64,000 bases of DNA from Alphaproteobacteria bacterium (GCA_016124955.1 WGMR01000009.1:1-64000), one strand, 5' to 3'; positions 35,662 to 44,443 are shown, counted from the stretch's first letter. Numbers and translations are program-made. Notes: generated from the letters alone by a model not told the origin.

Positions 35662-36441
35662 CTAGAACTTGATGCTTTTGCCTTCGTAGCGGCGGCCAAG
35701 GAAAGCGGGCATTTTGCCGCCGCCGTTGTTACCGGGGAACTGTTCCATGTTGTAGGACATATCGCTTTTGCCGCGATGGCCCCACAAGGCATCCGGGTTC
35801 AGGTGGTAGAAGATATCGGCCACCGGTTCGGTGCGGACCCAATCCATCAGTTGCTTGCGGTGGACGATCTTCCAGACGCCCGCGCTGCCGCTGGGGCGGC
35901 GTTCGAACCGGTCGAGCCAGCGGCCGGCGATGAAAAGATCTTCGCGGCCCGTGGGCTTATCGAGACGATGATGCGCGGTGAAATAGCTTTCGACATAGGC
36001 GGCATCGCCCTTTACCTCGATGCGGAGATTGCCGACATTGGTGTGCGAGGATTTTACCTGCTGCATCACCGAGGCGATCCAGCCCATGAAATCGCTGCCC
36101 GCGCCCTGAAACAGGCCGGGGCCGAAATCGAGTGTCGCATCCGGATGGAAGATCGAACGCAGCAAATGTTCGTCGGCGCGGTCGAGCGAACGGCAATAGC
36201 CGTACACGGCGTTGGTGATTTCTTCCTTGTCGATCAAAACCTGCACGCGCGGCGGAAACTTGCCGGTCGGGCTGGTGGAGGAGGCGGTGAACTGGGAAAT
36301 CAGGCTCGGGCGCGGCAGTTTGAAGGCCACCACATTGCCTTTGAATTTGGACTTCTTGCCCGCCTTGGGTTTCTTGGCGGCCTTGGGTTTCTTGGCGCTC
36401 GCCTTTGCGGGGGCTTTCTTGGTTTTCTTTGCTGCGGCCAT
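35662..36441 (-). CDS. SnoaL-like (NTF2 fold) protein with Lys-rich N-terminal tail
   Basis: The 259-aa protein begins with a Lys/Ala/Pro tail of about 36 residues (KKTKKAPAKASAKKPK and similar), like histone H1 or PhaF tails. A SnoaL/DUF4440 cone fold follows from about residue 70 (ITNAVYGYCRSLDRAD, HPDATLDFG, VESYFTAHHRL, GRWLDRFERR, WKIVHRKQLMDW), keeping the usual polar-cavity Tyr, Asp and His residues. Start 36441 has AAGGA eight nt upstream. The enzyme substrate is unknown; the tail could bind DNA or polyphosphate (inference). Confidence 0.72.
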   Translation of the reverse strand: MAAAKKTKKAPAKASAKKPKAAKKPKAGKKSKFKGNVVAFKLPRPSLISQFTASSTSPTGKFPPRVQVLIDKEEITNAVYGYCRSLDRADEHLLRSIFHPDATLDFGPGLFQGAGSDFMGWIASVMQQVKSSHTNVGNLRIEVKGDAAYVESYFTAHHRLDKPTGREDLFIAGRWLDRFERRPSGSAGVWKIVHRKQLMDWVRTEPVADIFYHLNPDALWGHRGKSDMSYNMEQFPGNNGGGKMPAFLGRRYEGKSIKF

Positions 36442-37041
36442 GGTCATTTCCTTCACCCTGATCCCTGATATATGCCTCGGGCGGCGCTGGCCGGTGTACC
36501 CGGACAGCTACACAACTTGCTGATATTTATAGCTTTTATGCGGCCGCGGGCCGCCTTTATTGGCCATCAATATCCCGCCGGGCAGCATGCATAGCATGCC
36601 GGGCGCGGATTCCCCTAGATTTTTTTCGCTGATGGAACGAGTTTTCACGGTAACTATGCACAAAAACACGAAAAATCGTGTGTTTAATCGGGAAATTGCA
36701 GGTTAGAACGCTAATTTATCAAGATTTTACAGAAAAAACGTGTTTTTGACCGTGAAATCTGGGGTTTTATAGCTTTATTCTGACATATGGACATGAAATA
36801 CGGGCCTTGATAGCCATAAACTCCTTATGAACGGCATATTTTATGACATGAAATGCATAAAAACCGCCTTTTATAATTTTATTACTGCAAAACCCCGGAC
36901 AAACAATTTTCTTTCATACCATGAGCCATTTTGGCATATTCCGGGGCCGAAAAATACTATATGCAATTTATTCCTTTAAAAAGGTAATAGGGGTTTGGCC
37001 ATAAAGAACCTGAAACCGGGACAGGCCAAAAAAGGACAGGG
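36442..37041. other. AT-rich 600-bp intergenic region with imperfect repeats
   Basis: No convincing gene is seen. The stretch is much more AT-rich than its surroundings and separates two divergent genes. It contains a 35-bp imperfect direct repeat (36670-36704 and 36732-36766, 26 of 35 positions equal). It also has a 9-bp inverted pair, TTTCACGGT (36643-36651) with ACCGTGAAA (36749-36757), and a hairpin-like AAACACG-loop-CGTGTGTTT near 36666. A complex regulatory region or remnant of inserted DNA is likely. Confidence 0.55.
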
Positions 37042-38019
37042 ATGACAACAGCAAGCATAGCGGGCACGCCACCGCCAATTGCCGACAGTTTCAAGCTCGG
37101 CAGCGAGGAAATCACCAAAACCATTCTCCTGTCAGCGGCCACGCTGGCGGTGGGGTTGAAGTTTGCCCTTGTGCTGGGCCTTGCCGCGCCGTGGGCGGCG
37201 GCCACGCTGTCCGTGCTTGGCCCGGCCTTGCTTTTGTTTGCCGGCGCGGGCTTCGTACGCGGGTTCATGAACGGCGCGTTGCGCAAGGACGGCATCGGGA
37301 CTTCGATCGCGGCCGCCGGTTTTCTTGGCGCCGCTTCGGCGATGTTTATTCCCGGCGCCGCTGTCATTGCGCCCTTCCTTGCCATCGGTTTCGGTGTTCT
37401 GGCCGCCACGCGCCTGCTTGATCCCGCGAACCGGAATGTCTTCGGGGTTTGGTCTGCGATAATCGGTGCCGCTTCCGCCTGTTTGGGATTTGCGACGCTA
37501 CCGCATGCAACCGCGCCGCAAGGCTATGCGGCGGCAGGGCTGATGATTGGCTTGCCGCATTTATCCGGCGCCGAGGCACAGCACCCCTTGGATGTGTCGG
37601 GGACAGAAAGCAGGCCCGACCCGCTTGTGAACGGCTACACGACCGCCGTCGTTGATACCGGCGATTACGGCATCACCGCGGTTTTTGACAGCGACGGCAG
37701 TGTAAATCTGACGACCTCCGGCAACCCCGGCATGGATGTGACGGTGGATGCGAACGGCAATATTATTGATGGCGACGCCGGCAGCTATGATATCACCCGC
37801 ACGCCGGACGGCGGCGTGAGAATAGAAAGCATTTACAGCGATGATGTGCTGATCATTCACCCGAACGGTTCTTACGAACCTTCGGGCGCCGGCCCGGAAG
37901 GCGGCAAGGACGGGGAGCCGGACGAAGGCTATCTCGGCAGTTTTGTGGAGCGCAATGAAAGCCGCACGGCCACGACCGGCATGCTTGCGCGCCTGTTGGC
38001 CGCTTTATCGCCGCGTTAG
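37042..38019 (+). CDS. Membrane protein of unknown function with Asp/Gly-rich C-terminal domain
   Basis: The 325-aa protein has about four to five hydrophobic helices in residues 25-160. The outer domain that follows is Asp/Gly/Asn-rich (TTAVVDTGDYGITAVFD, VDANGNIIDGDAGSYD, TRTPDGGVRIES) and reads like short beta-repeats, possibly calcium-binding. There is no cleavable signal and no recognised family. The start has AGGACAGGG upstream. It is AT-flanked upstream and overlaps the ccmI end by 4 nt. Confidence 0.62.
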   Translation: MTTASIAGTPPPIADSFKLGSEEITKTILLSAATLAVGLKFALVLGLAAPWAAATLSVLGPALLLFAGAGFVRGFMNGALRKDGIGTSIAAAGFLGAASAMFIPGAAVIAPFLAIGFGVLAATRLLDPANRNVFGVWSAIIGAASACLGFATLPHATAPQGYAAAGLMIGLPHLSGAEAQHPLDVSGTESRPDPLVNGYTTAVVDTGDYGITAVFDSDGSVNLTTSGNPGMDVTVDANGNIIDGDAGSYDITRTPDGGVRIESIYSDDVLIIHPNGSYEPSGAGPEGGKDGEPDEGYLGSFVERNESRTATTGMLARLLAALSPR

Positions 38020-38204
38020 CCTGATGCCAGTTGCGGATTGCCAAGCAGCAGGTACAGCGCCACCGCCGCCAGCGGCAGCGCAATCACAAGCGCCCAACCA
38101 AGCCCGCTGCCGTGCCCGCGCATAAGCGGCCCGAGCAGCGCGCCAATGGCCAGGGCCGCGATAAATGCGGCAAGCGCCCAGAACAACGCAAGATCCGGCG
38201 TCAT
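38016..38204 (-). CDS. ccmI: Minimal CcmI/CycH (membrane part only)
   Basis: The 62-aa product has two membrane helices and ends YLLLGNPQLASG, the sequence that follows the second helix of CcmI. The periplasmic TPR domain that binds apocytochrome, normally another 200 or more residues, is absent. The start overlaps the ccmH stop as ATGA. The open frame ends cleanly in a stop, and downstream DNA belongs to another gene, so this is a shortened form and not a frameshift visible here. Confidence 0.68.
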   Translation of the reverse strand: MTPDLALFWALAAFIAALAIGALLGPLMRGHGSGLGWALVIALPLAAVALYLLLGNPQLASG

Positions 38205-38602
38205 GCCCCCGCCTTCGCGCGCCGCCGCACATAAGCCAGCGCGAGCCCCCCGCCCGCCGCCAAAATGATCAACGGTCCGAGCCATAACGCCCACGTGTTG
38301 GGCTGCACCGGCGGTTCCAGCAATACGTAATCCCCGTATCGTGCACGCACGAAACCGATCACCGCATCATCATTCATGCCGTCCGTTATTTTTTGCCGCA
38401 CCAGCAACCGCAGATCGCGCGCCAGCGGCGCGGGCGAATCGTTGATCGATTGCATCTTGCACACGACGCAGCGCAATTGCGCGCCAACCGCAACCGCGCG
38501 CGCTTCGAGCGCGGCATCCGGCAAGATTTCGTCAGCTTCTATGGCCGATGCGCTGCCCGCGCAAAGCAGAAAAAGGAACGCAAGGAAAACGCGCGCGATC
38601 AT
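38201..38602 (-). CDS. ccmH: Cytochrome c maturation protein CcmH (CcmL type)
   Basis: CcmH reduces apocytochrome haem-binding cysteines. The 133-aa product has a signal peptide, the redox motif LRCVVC at 43-48 and one C-terminal membrane helix. The start at 38602 is fixed by the ATGA overlap with ccmG and the signal peptide. Its order within ccmDEFGHI is standard. Confidence 0.93.
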   Translation of the reverse strand: MIARVFLAFLFLLCAGSASAIEADEILPDAALEARAVAVGAQLRCVVCKMQSINDSPAPLARDLRLLVRQKITDGMNDDAVIGFVRARYGDYVLLEPPVQPNTWALWLGPLIILAAGGGLALAYVRRRAKAGA

Positions 38603-39180
38603 GGCGCCGTTTGTTCGCGCAAAGCCGCCAGCGTAGGCAGCAGGCCCTCCGCGATCTTTTTTTCCGTAAGCGGGCCGACATGGTGCCACGCGATCACGCC
38701 CGAAGCGTCGATCACATAGGTTTCCGGCACGCCGGTCAGGCCCCATTCGATCCCGCCGCGGCCGGGCGTATCGACAGCCACGGCGCTGAACGGATTGCCC
38801 ATTTGCAAAAGGAATTTATCGAGATTGCGCGGAAAATCCTTGTAGGCGATGCCGATAAGCTCGACCCCTTTTTCTTTCGCCAGTTCTTGCAAAAGCGGGT
38901 GTTCGGCGCGGCAGGGCATGCACCATGAAGCGAAAAAGTTGATCACATAGGCGCGGCCGCGCATGGAAACGGGCGAAAATTCGCCCTTGGTGTGGGCTTT
39001 TTCAGCCAGCAGCGGGAAGCTGTAATCGGGCGCGGATTCGCCCACGCGGCTTGCGGTCCGGCTTTCGGGCGGCGATGCCAGCAAGGAAAAGGCGAACAGG
39101 CATGCGATCGCGCCGAACACCAGCAGCGGAATGAAGGCGAGCGGCTTGCGCTTTGCGGGCGGCGGCGATTGTTCGTGCAT
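38599..39180 (-). CDS. ccmG: Thiol:disulfide interchange protein CcmG (DsbE)
   Basis: This membrane-anchored thioredoxin keeps CcmH reduced. It has an N-terminal helix (about 14-33), the active site WCMPC with C87 and C90, and the CcmG-specific GIEWGLTGVPETYVID loop with cis-Pro. At 193 aa the length is normal. It overlaps ccmF and ccmH by a few nt. Confidence 0.95.
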   Translation of the reverse strand: MHEQSPPPAKRKPLAFIPLLVFGAIACLFAFSLLASPPESRTASRVGESAPDYSFPLLAEKAHTKGEFSPVSMRGRAYVINFFASWCMPCRAEHPLLQELAKEKGVELIGIAYKDFPRNLDKFLLQMGNPFSAVAVDTPGRGGIEWGLTGVPETYVIDASGVIAWHHVGPLTEKKIAEGLLPTLAALREQTAP

Positions 39181-41102
39181 TATTCTTTTTCCGGTTTTTC
39201 ATGGGCGCGTTTACCCGCCCAGCCTAGCAGGCCCGCGCCCGCCATGAAAAGCGCGCCGAGCCAGATCAGCATGATCAGCGGGTGGAAGGCGATGCGCACG
39301 CTCCAGACGGCATCCTTCCCCTCGCCCTCCAGCTTCTCCCCGAGCGTGGCAAAGATATTGCCGCGCCAGCCGGGCGCGATCGCCGCTTCGGTGGTGTGCA
39401 TGTTCGCGACCGGGTAGTAACGTTTTTCCGTCTGCAACGGCGCGACGAAGCCGGTGCCGCGCCAGAGCGCGAAATCGCCCCGCCACGCGCCGTAATTCGG
39501 CCCCGCGACGGCATGGGCGCCATCAAATTGCACGGTATGGCCGGCGATTTGCGCTTTCTGCCCCGCGCGCATGGCCGTTACGGTTTCGCTGGTGAAGGCG
39601 CTGCCCGCCATGCCGATGACCGCAAGCCCGAGCCCGGCATGGGCGAAAATGCGCCGCCACTGCGCAGCCGGCAGCGTGCGCGGCGCGCGCCAGATTGCGC
39701 GGTCGCTTACGCTTGCGGCAATCACCCAGAAGCCCGCCGCCAGCGCGGCGATGGCTAGAACATTGCGCCCGCCCGCAAGATAAGCGGCGAGGATCAGTAT
39801 GCAGAATGTCAAAAGCCCTGCGGCGCGCAGCCGTTTCAGCGCGGGCAGCAAATCCCCCCGCCGCCAGGGCAGCCCCGGCCCCGCCGCCATGATGACAAGC
39901 AGCGGCAGCGCCAGCGGCACGAAGAGTTTGTTGAAATAGGGCGCGCCGACCGAAACCGCGCCCGCGCCCAGCGCATCGAGCGCGAGCGGATAGAGCGTGC
40001 CAAGCAAAACGGTGGCGCAAGCGGTCAGCAGAAAAAGATTGTTGAGCACAAGCCCGCCTTCGCGGCTTACGGGCGCGAAACCGGCGTCCGTACCAAGCCG
40101 CGGCGCGCGCGCCGCGAACAGCGCAAGCCCGCCGCCCACCGCCAGCGCCAGCAGGACAAGGATAAAGATGCCGCGCAGCGGATCGACCGCGAAGGCGTGC
40201 ACCGATGTCAGCACGCCCGAGCGCACGAGAAAGGTGCCGAGCAGGCTGAAGCCGAACGTGATGATGGCAAGCAAAGCCGCCCATGTGCGCAGCGTGCCGC
40301 GCGCCGCCACGGCGGCGACGCAATGCACCAGCGCCGTGCCCGAAAGCCACGGCAGCAAGGAAGCATTTTCAACCGGATCCCAGAACCACCAGCCGCCCCA
40401 GCCAAGTTCGTAATAGGCCCAGAAGGACCCGAGCGCGATGCCGGCCGTGAGAAAACCCCAGGCCGTCAGCACCCACGGACGCAGCGTCCGCGCCCAGGCT
40501 TGCGCAAGCCTGCCTTCCAGAAGCGCGGCGGCGGAAAAGGAAAACGCGAGCGAGAAACCGACATAGCCCGCATAAAGCAGGGGCGGATGCAGCGCGAGCG
40601 CCGGGTCTTGCAGCAGCGGGTTGAGATCTTCGCCGTTCAGCGCGGGCGGGAACAGACGCGCGAACGGGTTCGAGGTAAAAAGTATGAACAGCAAAAACCC
40701 CGCACCGACCATGCCTTGCACGGAAAGAATGCGCGCGATTTGCGCGGGCGCGAGCGCGCCCGGAAACCGCGCCAGCGCCGCGCCGAACAGTGCCAGCAGA
40801 AGCACCCACAGCAGCAAGGACCCTTCATGGTTGCCCCACACGCCCGCGAATTTATACAAAAGCGGCTTGAGCGTATGGCTATGCTGCACGACATTCAGCA
40901 CGCTGAAATCGTCGGTCACATGCGCGGCCATGAGCGCGAGGAAACCGCAAGCGATCAGCGCGCATTGCACATAGGCCGCCGGCCGCGCGACCGCCATCCA
41001 TGCGCCGTTGCCGTTTACGGCGCCCGCGAGCGGCAGCGCGGCTTGCAGCAGCGCGGCAAGCAGCGCGAGGATAACGGCAAAATGGCCAAGTTCGATGATC
41101 AC
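39180..41102 (-). CDS. ccmF: Cytochrome c haem lyase CcmF
   Basis: CcmF attaches haem to apocytochrome c. The 640-aa polytopic protein has the WWD-type motif WGGWWFWDPVEN, the flanking GNHEGSLLLW and LHPPLLYAGYVGF blocks and the conserved His residues. Length and order are standard. It overlaps ccmE by 4 nt. Confidence 0.96.
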   Translation of the reverse strand: MIIELGHFAVILALLAALLQAALPLAGAVNGNGAWMAVARPAAYVQCALIACGFLALMAAHVTDDFSVLNVVQHSHTLKPLLYKFAGVWGNHEGSLLLWVLLLALFGAALARFPGALAPAQIARILSVQGMVGAGFLLFILFTSNPFARLFPPALNGEDLNPLLQDPALALHPPLLYAGYVGFSLAFSFSAAALLEGRLAQAWARTLRPWVLTAWGFLTAGIALGSFWAYYELGWGGWWFWDPVENASLLPWLSGTALVHCVAAVAARGTLRTWAALLAIITFGFSLLGTFLVRSGVLTSVHAFAVDPLRGIFILVLLALAVGGGLALFAARAPRLGTDAGFAPVSREGGLVLNNLFLLTACATVLLGTLYPLALDALGAGAVSVGAPYFNKLFVPLALPLLVIMAAGPGLPWRRGDLLPALKRLRAAGLLTFCILILAAYLAGGRNVLAIAALAAGFWVIAASVSDRAIWRAPRTLPAAQWRRIFAHAGLGLAVIGMAGSAFTSETVTAMRAGQKAQIAGHTVQFDGAHAVAGPNYGAWRGDFALWRGTGFVAPLQTEKRYYPVANMHTTEAAIAPGWRGNIFATLGEKLEGEGKDAVWSVRIAFHPLIMLIWLGALFMAGAGLLGWAGKRAHEKPEKE

Positions 41103-41551
41103 GGTTTTCCCAGCGCCTTCGCAAGTTCGGGCGGCATGTAGTTTTCATCGTGTTTCGCAAGCAGCCGCGCCGCCGTGAACACGCCGTCTTTGCCCATTTT
41201 GCCTTCCGCGATCACGCCCTGCCCTTCGCGGAACAGATCGGGCGGGATGCCGCGATAGCGTACGGATACGCTGTTTTTAAAATCGGTGATGGTGAAGATG
41301 ATGACAAGGTTATCGGCTTCGTCGCGCGCGAGGCTGCCTTTTTCCACCATGCCGCCGAGCCGGAAGCTGCGATGCGCGGGCATTTCGCCTACCGTACCCG
41401 CCGCGATATCGCTTGGCGTGCGGAAGTAGGATAGATCATCGCCGAGCGCCAGCAGCACCAGCGCGGCCGCGAGCCCAAGCCCGAACAGCGTGCCCAGCAC
41501 GCCGAACAGCCGCCAACGCCGCCGCGCCGCATGGGGCGAGACAATCGGCAT
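41099..41551 (-). CDS. ccmE: Haem chaperone CcmE
   Basis: CcmE carries haem covalently in the periplasm. The 150-aa product has an N-terminal anchor helix (about 16-37), an OB fold and the haem-binding motif HDENYMP with H134 and Y138. Order and overlaps are standard. Confidence 0.96.
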   Translation of the reverse strand: MPIVSPHAARRRWRLFGVLGTLFGLGLAAALVLLALGDDLSYFRTPSDIAAGTVGEMPAHRSFRLGGMVEKGSLARDEADNLVIIFTITDFKNSVSVRYRGIPPDLFREGQGVIAEGKMGKDGVFTAARLLAKHDENYMPPELAKALGKP

Positions 41552-41554
41552 GGC

Positions 41555-41740
41555 TCAGGCGACCTTATCAATATAGGCGCCGCGCCCGCTTGCGGCTGCG
41601 CGCAAGCGGGCAAGGTTTTTCCGCCGTTCCGTTAATGCGCAGAATACGAGCCCGCATACGCCAAGCAGCCACGCGCCATAGGCGGCGGCGATATAGCTGA
41701 TATGCGGCGAAGCGAGCAGGGATAAAAACGAATCGGGCAT
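41555..41740 (-). CDS. ccmD: Haem exporter protein CcmD
   Basis: The 61-aa single-helix protein has the family pattern HISYIAAAYGAWLLG followed by a basic cytoplasmic tail. CcmD stabilises CcmE release from CcmABC. The start at 41740 is chosen over a longer frame because the family begins here. It is 3 nt before ccmE. Confidence 0.85.
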   Translation of the reverse strand: MPDSFLSLLASPHISYIAAAYGAWLLGVCGLVFCALTERRKNLARLRAAASGRGAYIDKVA

Positions 41741-42032
41741 GGCGGCAACCTCGTGCGGGCAGAAACGGTATAACAGGCGCGCACGCCGCGCGCCAAGCGT
41801 GCGCCCGTCGCATGCAGCGCATGCAGCAAATACGGCATTTATGGTTACCGTTATGATATCGCGGAAAAAAAAGCGAAAAAAATCGCGCTTTTGGGTTGCT
41901 TTCCGCGCCGCGTTTATGGCATAAGCCGCGTCGAATCGTGACAACAGACAACCATCGCGGTGCCGGGAAAATACCGGCGCAGGCGTTTCCGAGTCTCTTG
42001 CGCACAGAAAACATGAAAAAAGGGAGCCAAAA

Positions 42033-42593
42033 ATGAGTTCATCGCTTGCAGGCAAGCCGGTCGCCATCCTTGTTGCGAACGGGGTCGATGAACCGCAGCT
42101 CACCGAAATCCAGCGCGCGCTGACCAGGGCGGGCGCGACCGTGCGCACCATCGCCCCCGAACAGGGCCTGGTGAACAGCTGGCATGGCGACAGCTGGGGC
42201 CATTATTACCCGGTCGATGGCGCGATCAACGAAGCGCTCGGTTCCGATTTCGAAGTTCTGGTGCTGCCCGGCGGCCAGCGTGGCATCGACAAGCTTAAGG
42301 AAAACCTGCATACGCGCCGCATCGTCAATCACTTCCTCGATGCCGGCAAGCCCATCAGCGCGATCGGCGAAGGCGTTGCCCTTCTGGCGCTCGGGGCCCG
42401 CATCGGCGGCCGCACCGTGACAGCGCCGCAAGCGCAGCGCGCCGATTTGCTGGCGGCGGGTGCCGAGATCGACGACGATGCAACCTCGGTTGACGGCAAC
42501 ATCCTGACTGCGCAAGGTCCGGCCCCGCAAGCATGGGTGGAAGAAACCTTGCAGATGGTTGCCGACAGCGACGTTATCCGCCGCGCCGCGTAG
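42033..42593 (+). CDS. DJ-1/PfpI-fold protein lacking the nucleophile
   Basis: The 186-aa protein follows the DJ-1/PfpI pattern: VAILVANGVDEPQL, SDFEVLVLPGG, then a nucleophile elbow. Where active members have AICHG, this one has AIGEGVALLA, so the Cys and His are Gly and Glu. PfpI-type or Hsp31 activity is thus unlikely, and a structural or sensing role is more probable. Resemblance to the C-terminal DJ-1-like domain of large catalases is also possible. AAGGGAG precedes the ATG. Confidence 0.77.
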   Translation: MSSSLAGKPVAILVANGVDEPQLTEIQRALTRAGATVRTIAPEQGLVNSWHGDSWGHYYPVDGAINEALGSDFEVLVLPGGQRGIDKLKENLHTRRIVNHFLDAGKPISAIGEGVALLALGARIGGRTVTAPQAQRADLLAAGAEIDDDATSVDGNILTAQGPAPQAWVEETLQMVADSDVIRRAA

Positions 42594-42601
42594 AAATTCT
42601 A

Positions 42602-42706
42602 CTAGGCCGCCATCTGCTCGGGATGGCTGCGCTTCCGGTGCTCACGTACCCCAAAAGTACGTTGTGCGCCGGTTCTCGCCGCTCCTTCGCATCTGTCACA
42701 GCCTAG
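42602..42706. repeat. 105-bp imperfect inverted repeat
   Basis: It is bounded by CTAGGC (42602-42607) and GCCTAG (42701-42706). The inner stem CCGGTGCTCACGTAC (42635-42649) faces GTACGTTGTGCGCCGG (42657-42672) around a 7-nt loop. A side hairpin, GCCATC/GATGGC, lies at 42609-42627. It lies between the convergent DJ-1 and ctaA genes and reaches into the ctaA stop. Similar elements are scattered in other proteobacterial genomes as transcription-end or REP-like repeats (from memory). No second copy was noticed in this window. Confidence 0.6.
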
Positions 42707-43761
42707 CGAATCTTTTTTGTTTTTCTTTTCAGGCAGGCCGCTTCGGTTTTTGCCGTCTCCACCATATGCAGGTTCACGAGCATGACCGCGAGCAGCACCA
42801 ACGCGCCCATCTGGTGCATGGCCGCCAGCGCCAGCGGCGCCGCAAACAACACGGTTGCGATACCAAGCGCGGGTTGAAACAGCGCAAACGCCAGCAGCCA
42901 GCCAGCCGCGCCGCGCGCGCCAAGCGCCCGCAACCTTAAACCCCAAGTGAAAGCCAGCAGCGCGGCGATGATCGCCAGTGTGCGGTGCGTGAATTGCACC
43001 AGCGCGGTGTTATCGAGAAAATTTTTCCACCATGGCTGCAGCGTCCACGCTTCGGGCGGCAGGATATGCCCGTTCATCAGCGGGAAGGTGTTGTAGGCCA
43101 GCCCGGCATCCAGGCCCGCGACCAGCGCGCCGTATATGATGGCGAGCGCGAGGAACACAAGCCCGGACCAGCCATGCCGGCGCAGGCAAAAGGTGATGGC
43201 CGGGTTTTTCGCCGCGCCCGCGCGCAAAATATCGAGCGCGGTCCACAGCAGCAGCGCAAACACGATCAGCGCCATGGAAAGATGCAGCGCGAGCCGCAAA
43301 TGGCTGACGCTGACCATATTGCCCGTAAGCCCGCTTTGCACCATGAGCCAGCCGATGCCGCCTTGCAGCGCGCCGAGGCCGAGGATCAGCCAAAGACGCG
43401 GGCGCAATTGCCGCGGCACCATGCCGCGCGCAAGGAAAAAGAAAAACGGCAGCGCGAAGGTAAGCCCGGCCAGCCGGGCCAGCAAACGGTGGCTCCATTC
43501 CCAGAAATAGATGCGCTTGAAGGCGGGAAGCTCCATACCCGCATTCAGCAGCCGGTATTGCGGGGTTTCGCGGTAGGCGGCAAATTCCGTTTCCCATGCC
43601 GCGGCGGACAAAGGCGGCAGCGCGCCGGTCACGGGCTTCCATTGCGTGATCGAAAGGCCGGATTCGGTCAGCCGCGTCACCGCGCCGACCGATGTGACGC
43701 CAGCGACCAGCGCGCAACAGAACAGAAGCCAGACGATAAGCGCGCGATTGGCGGCGGGCAC
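42703..43761 (-). CDS. ctaA: Haem A synthase (COX15/CtaA)
   Basis: CtaA converts haem O to haem A for aa3-type oxidases. The 352-aa polytopic protein has conserved GAVTRLTESGLSITQWKPV, EFKRIYFWEW-type and HR-containing FTHRTLAIIAA segments with the expected His pairs (WSHR, SHLRLALH, THR, MHQ). It is typical of the alphaproteobacterial type. Confidence 0.94.
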   Translation of the reverse strand: MPAANRALIVWLLFCCALVAGVTSVGAVTRLTESGLSITQWKPVTGALPPLSAAAWETEFAAYRETPQYRLLNAGMELPAFKRIYFWEWSHRLLARLAGLTFALPFFFFLARGMVPRQLRPRLWLILGLGALQGGIGWLMVQSGLTGNMVSVSHLRLALHLSMALIVFALLLWTALDILRAGAAKNPAITFCLRRHGWSGLVFLALAIIYGALVAGLDAGLAYNTFPLMNGHILPPEAWTLQPWWKNFLDNTALVQFTHRTLAIIAALLAFTWGLRLRALGARGAAGWLLAFALFQPALGIATVLFAAPLALAAMHQMGALVLLAVMLVNLHMVETAKTEAACLKRKTKKIR

Positions 43762-43765
43762 GGGG

Positions 43766-44443
43766 CTATTTGCCCGGGAAGCGGGCCGCGCCCATTACGC
43801 GCGGGCTGGCATAAAGCACACCCGTGCGGCTGCGTGCCTGCATGCGCCGCCACGCCATAACGCCCGCCGCGACGATCAGCAATGCGGGCCACACAAATTG
43901 CCAGGTTTGGGGCATGAAGGCGACTGCAAGCACCGATATGTTGGCGGCGAGCGCGCCGAGCATGCCGCCAACATGGCGCGTCAGCCATGGCGCGACGGGC
44001 CGCGCGAGCAAGCGCCAATCATAGGCGGCCAGCGCGAAGGCTTGCAGCGCGAACAGCAAAAGCAGAAAACCGCGTGCATTGACGGGGCCAGAAAGCGTTT
44101 CAAGCAGAACAGCCGCCCCGACCGCAGCGAGAAGCCCCGGAATGCAGCGATCGATCAGACCCGGCGTTGCGGCGTTCATGGCGCGCCAGCCTGACAACAA
44201 CAGGTAAAGCATAAAGCCGTGGAAGCAAAACAGCAGCAACGCATGCTGCATCCATGCCACCGCAATACCAAGCGGCAGCGCGACCAGATTGATGCCGATA
44301 AAAAGATGGATGCCGAAGCGGTAGCGCGGGGAAAACATCGGCGACGTCAGCGGCAGCAGCGCGGCCATGACGGCCATGACGGCGAGCGCGACTTGCGTGT
44401 GGGCAAGCCAGAAAGCAGCGATATCGAACGGCGCAGTTTGCAT
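43766..44443 (-). CDS. Polytopic membrane protein, unknown
   Basis: The 225-aa product has about seven hydrophobic helices. It contains conserved-looking His residues (LFIGINLVALP region, CFHGFMLY) and an Arg-rich tail. It directly precedes ctaA with a 4-nt gap, so it may act in respiratory or haem-linked membrane biogenesis (inference from position). The start at 44443 is chosen over 44479 because the first helix begins just after it. The family is not recognised. Confidence 0.55.
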   Translation of the reverse strand: MQTAPFDIAAFWLAHTQVALAVMAVMAALLPLTSPMFSPRYRFGIHLFIGINLVALPLGIAVAWMQHALLLFCFHGFMLYLLLSGWRAMNAATPGLIDRCIPGLLAAVGAAVLLETLSGPVNARGFLLLLFALQAFALAAYDWRLLARPVAPWLTRHVGGMLGALAANISVLAVAFMPQTWQFVWPALLIVAAGVMAWRRMQARSRTGVLYASPRVMGAARFPGK

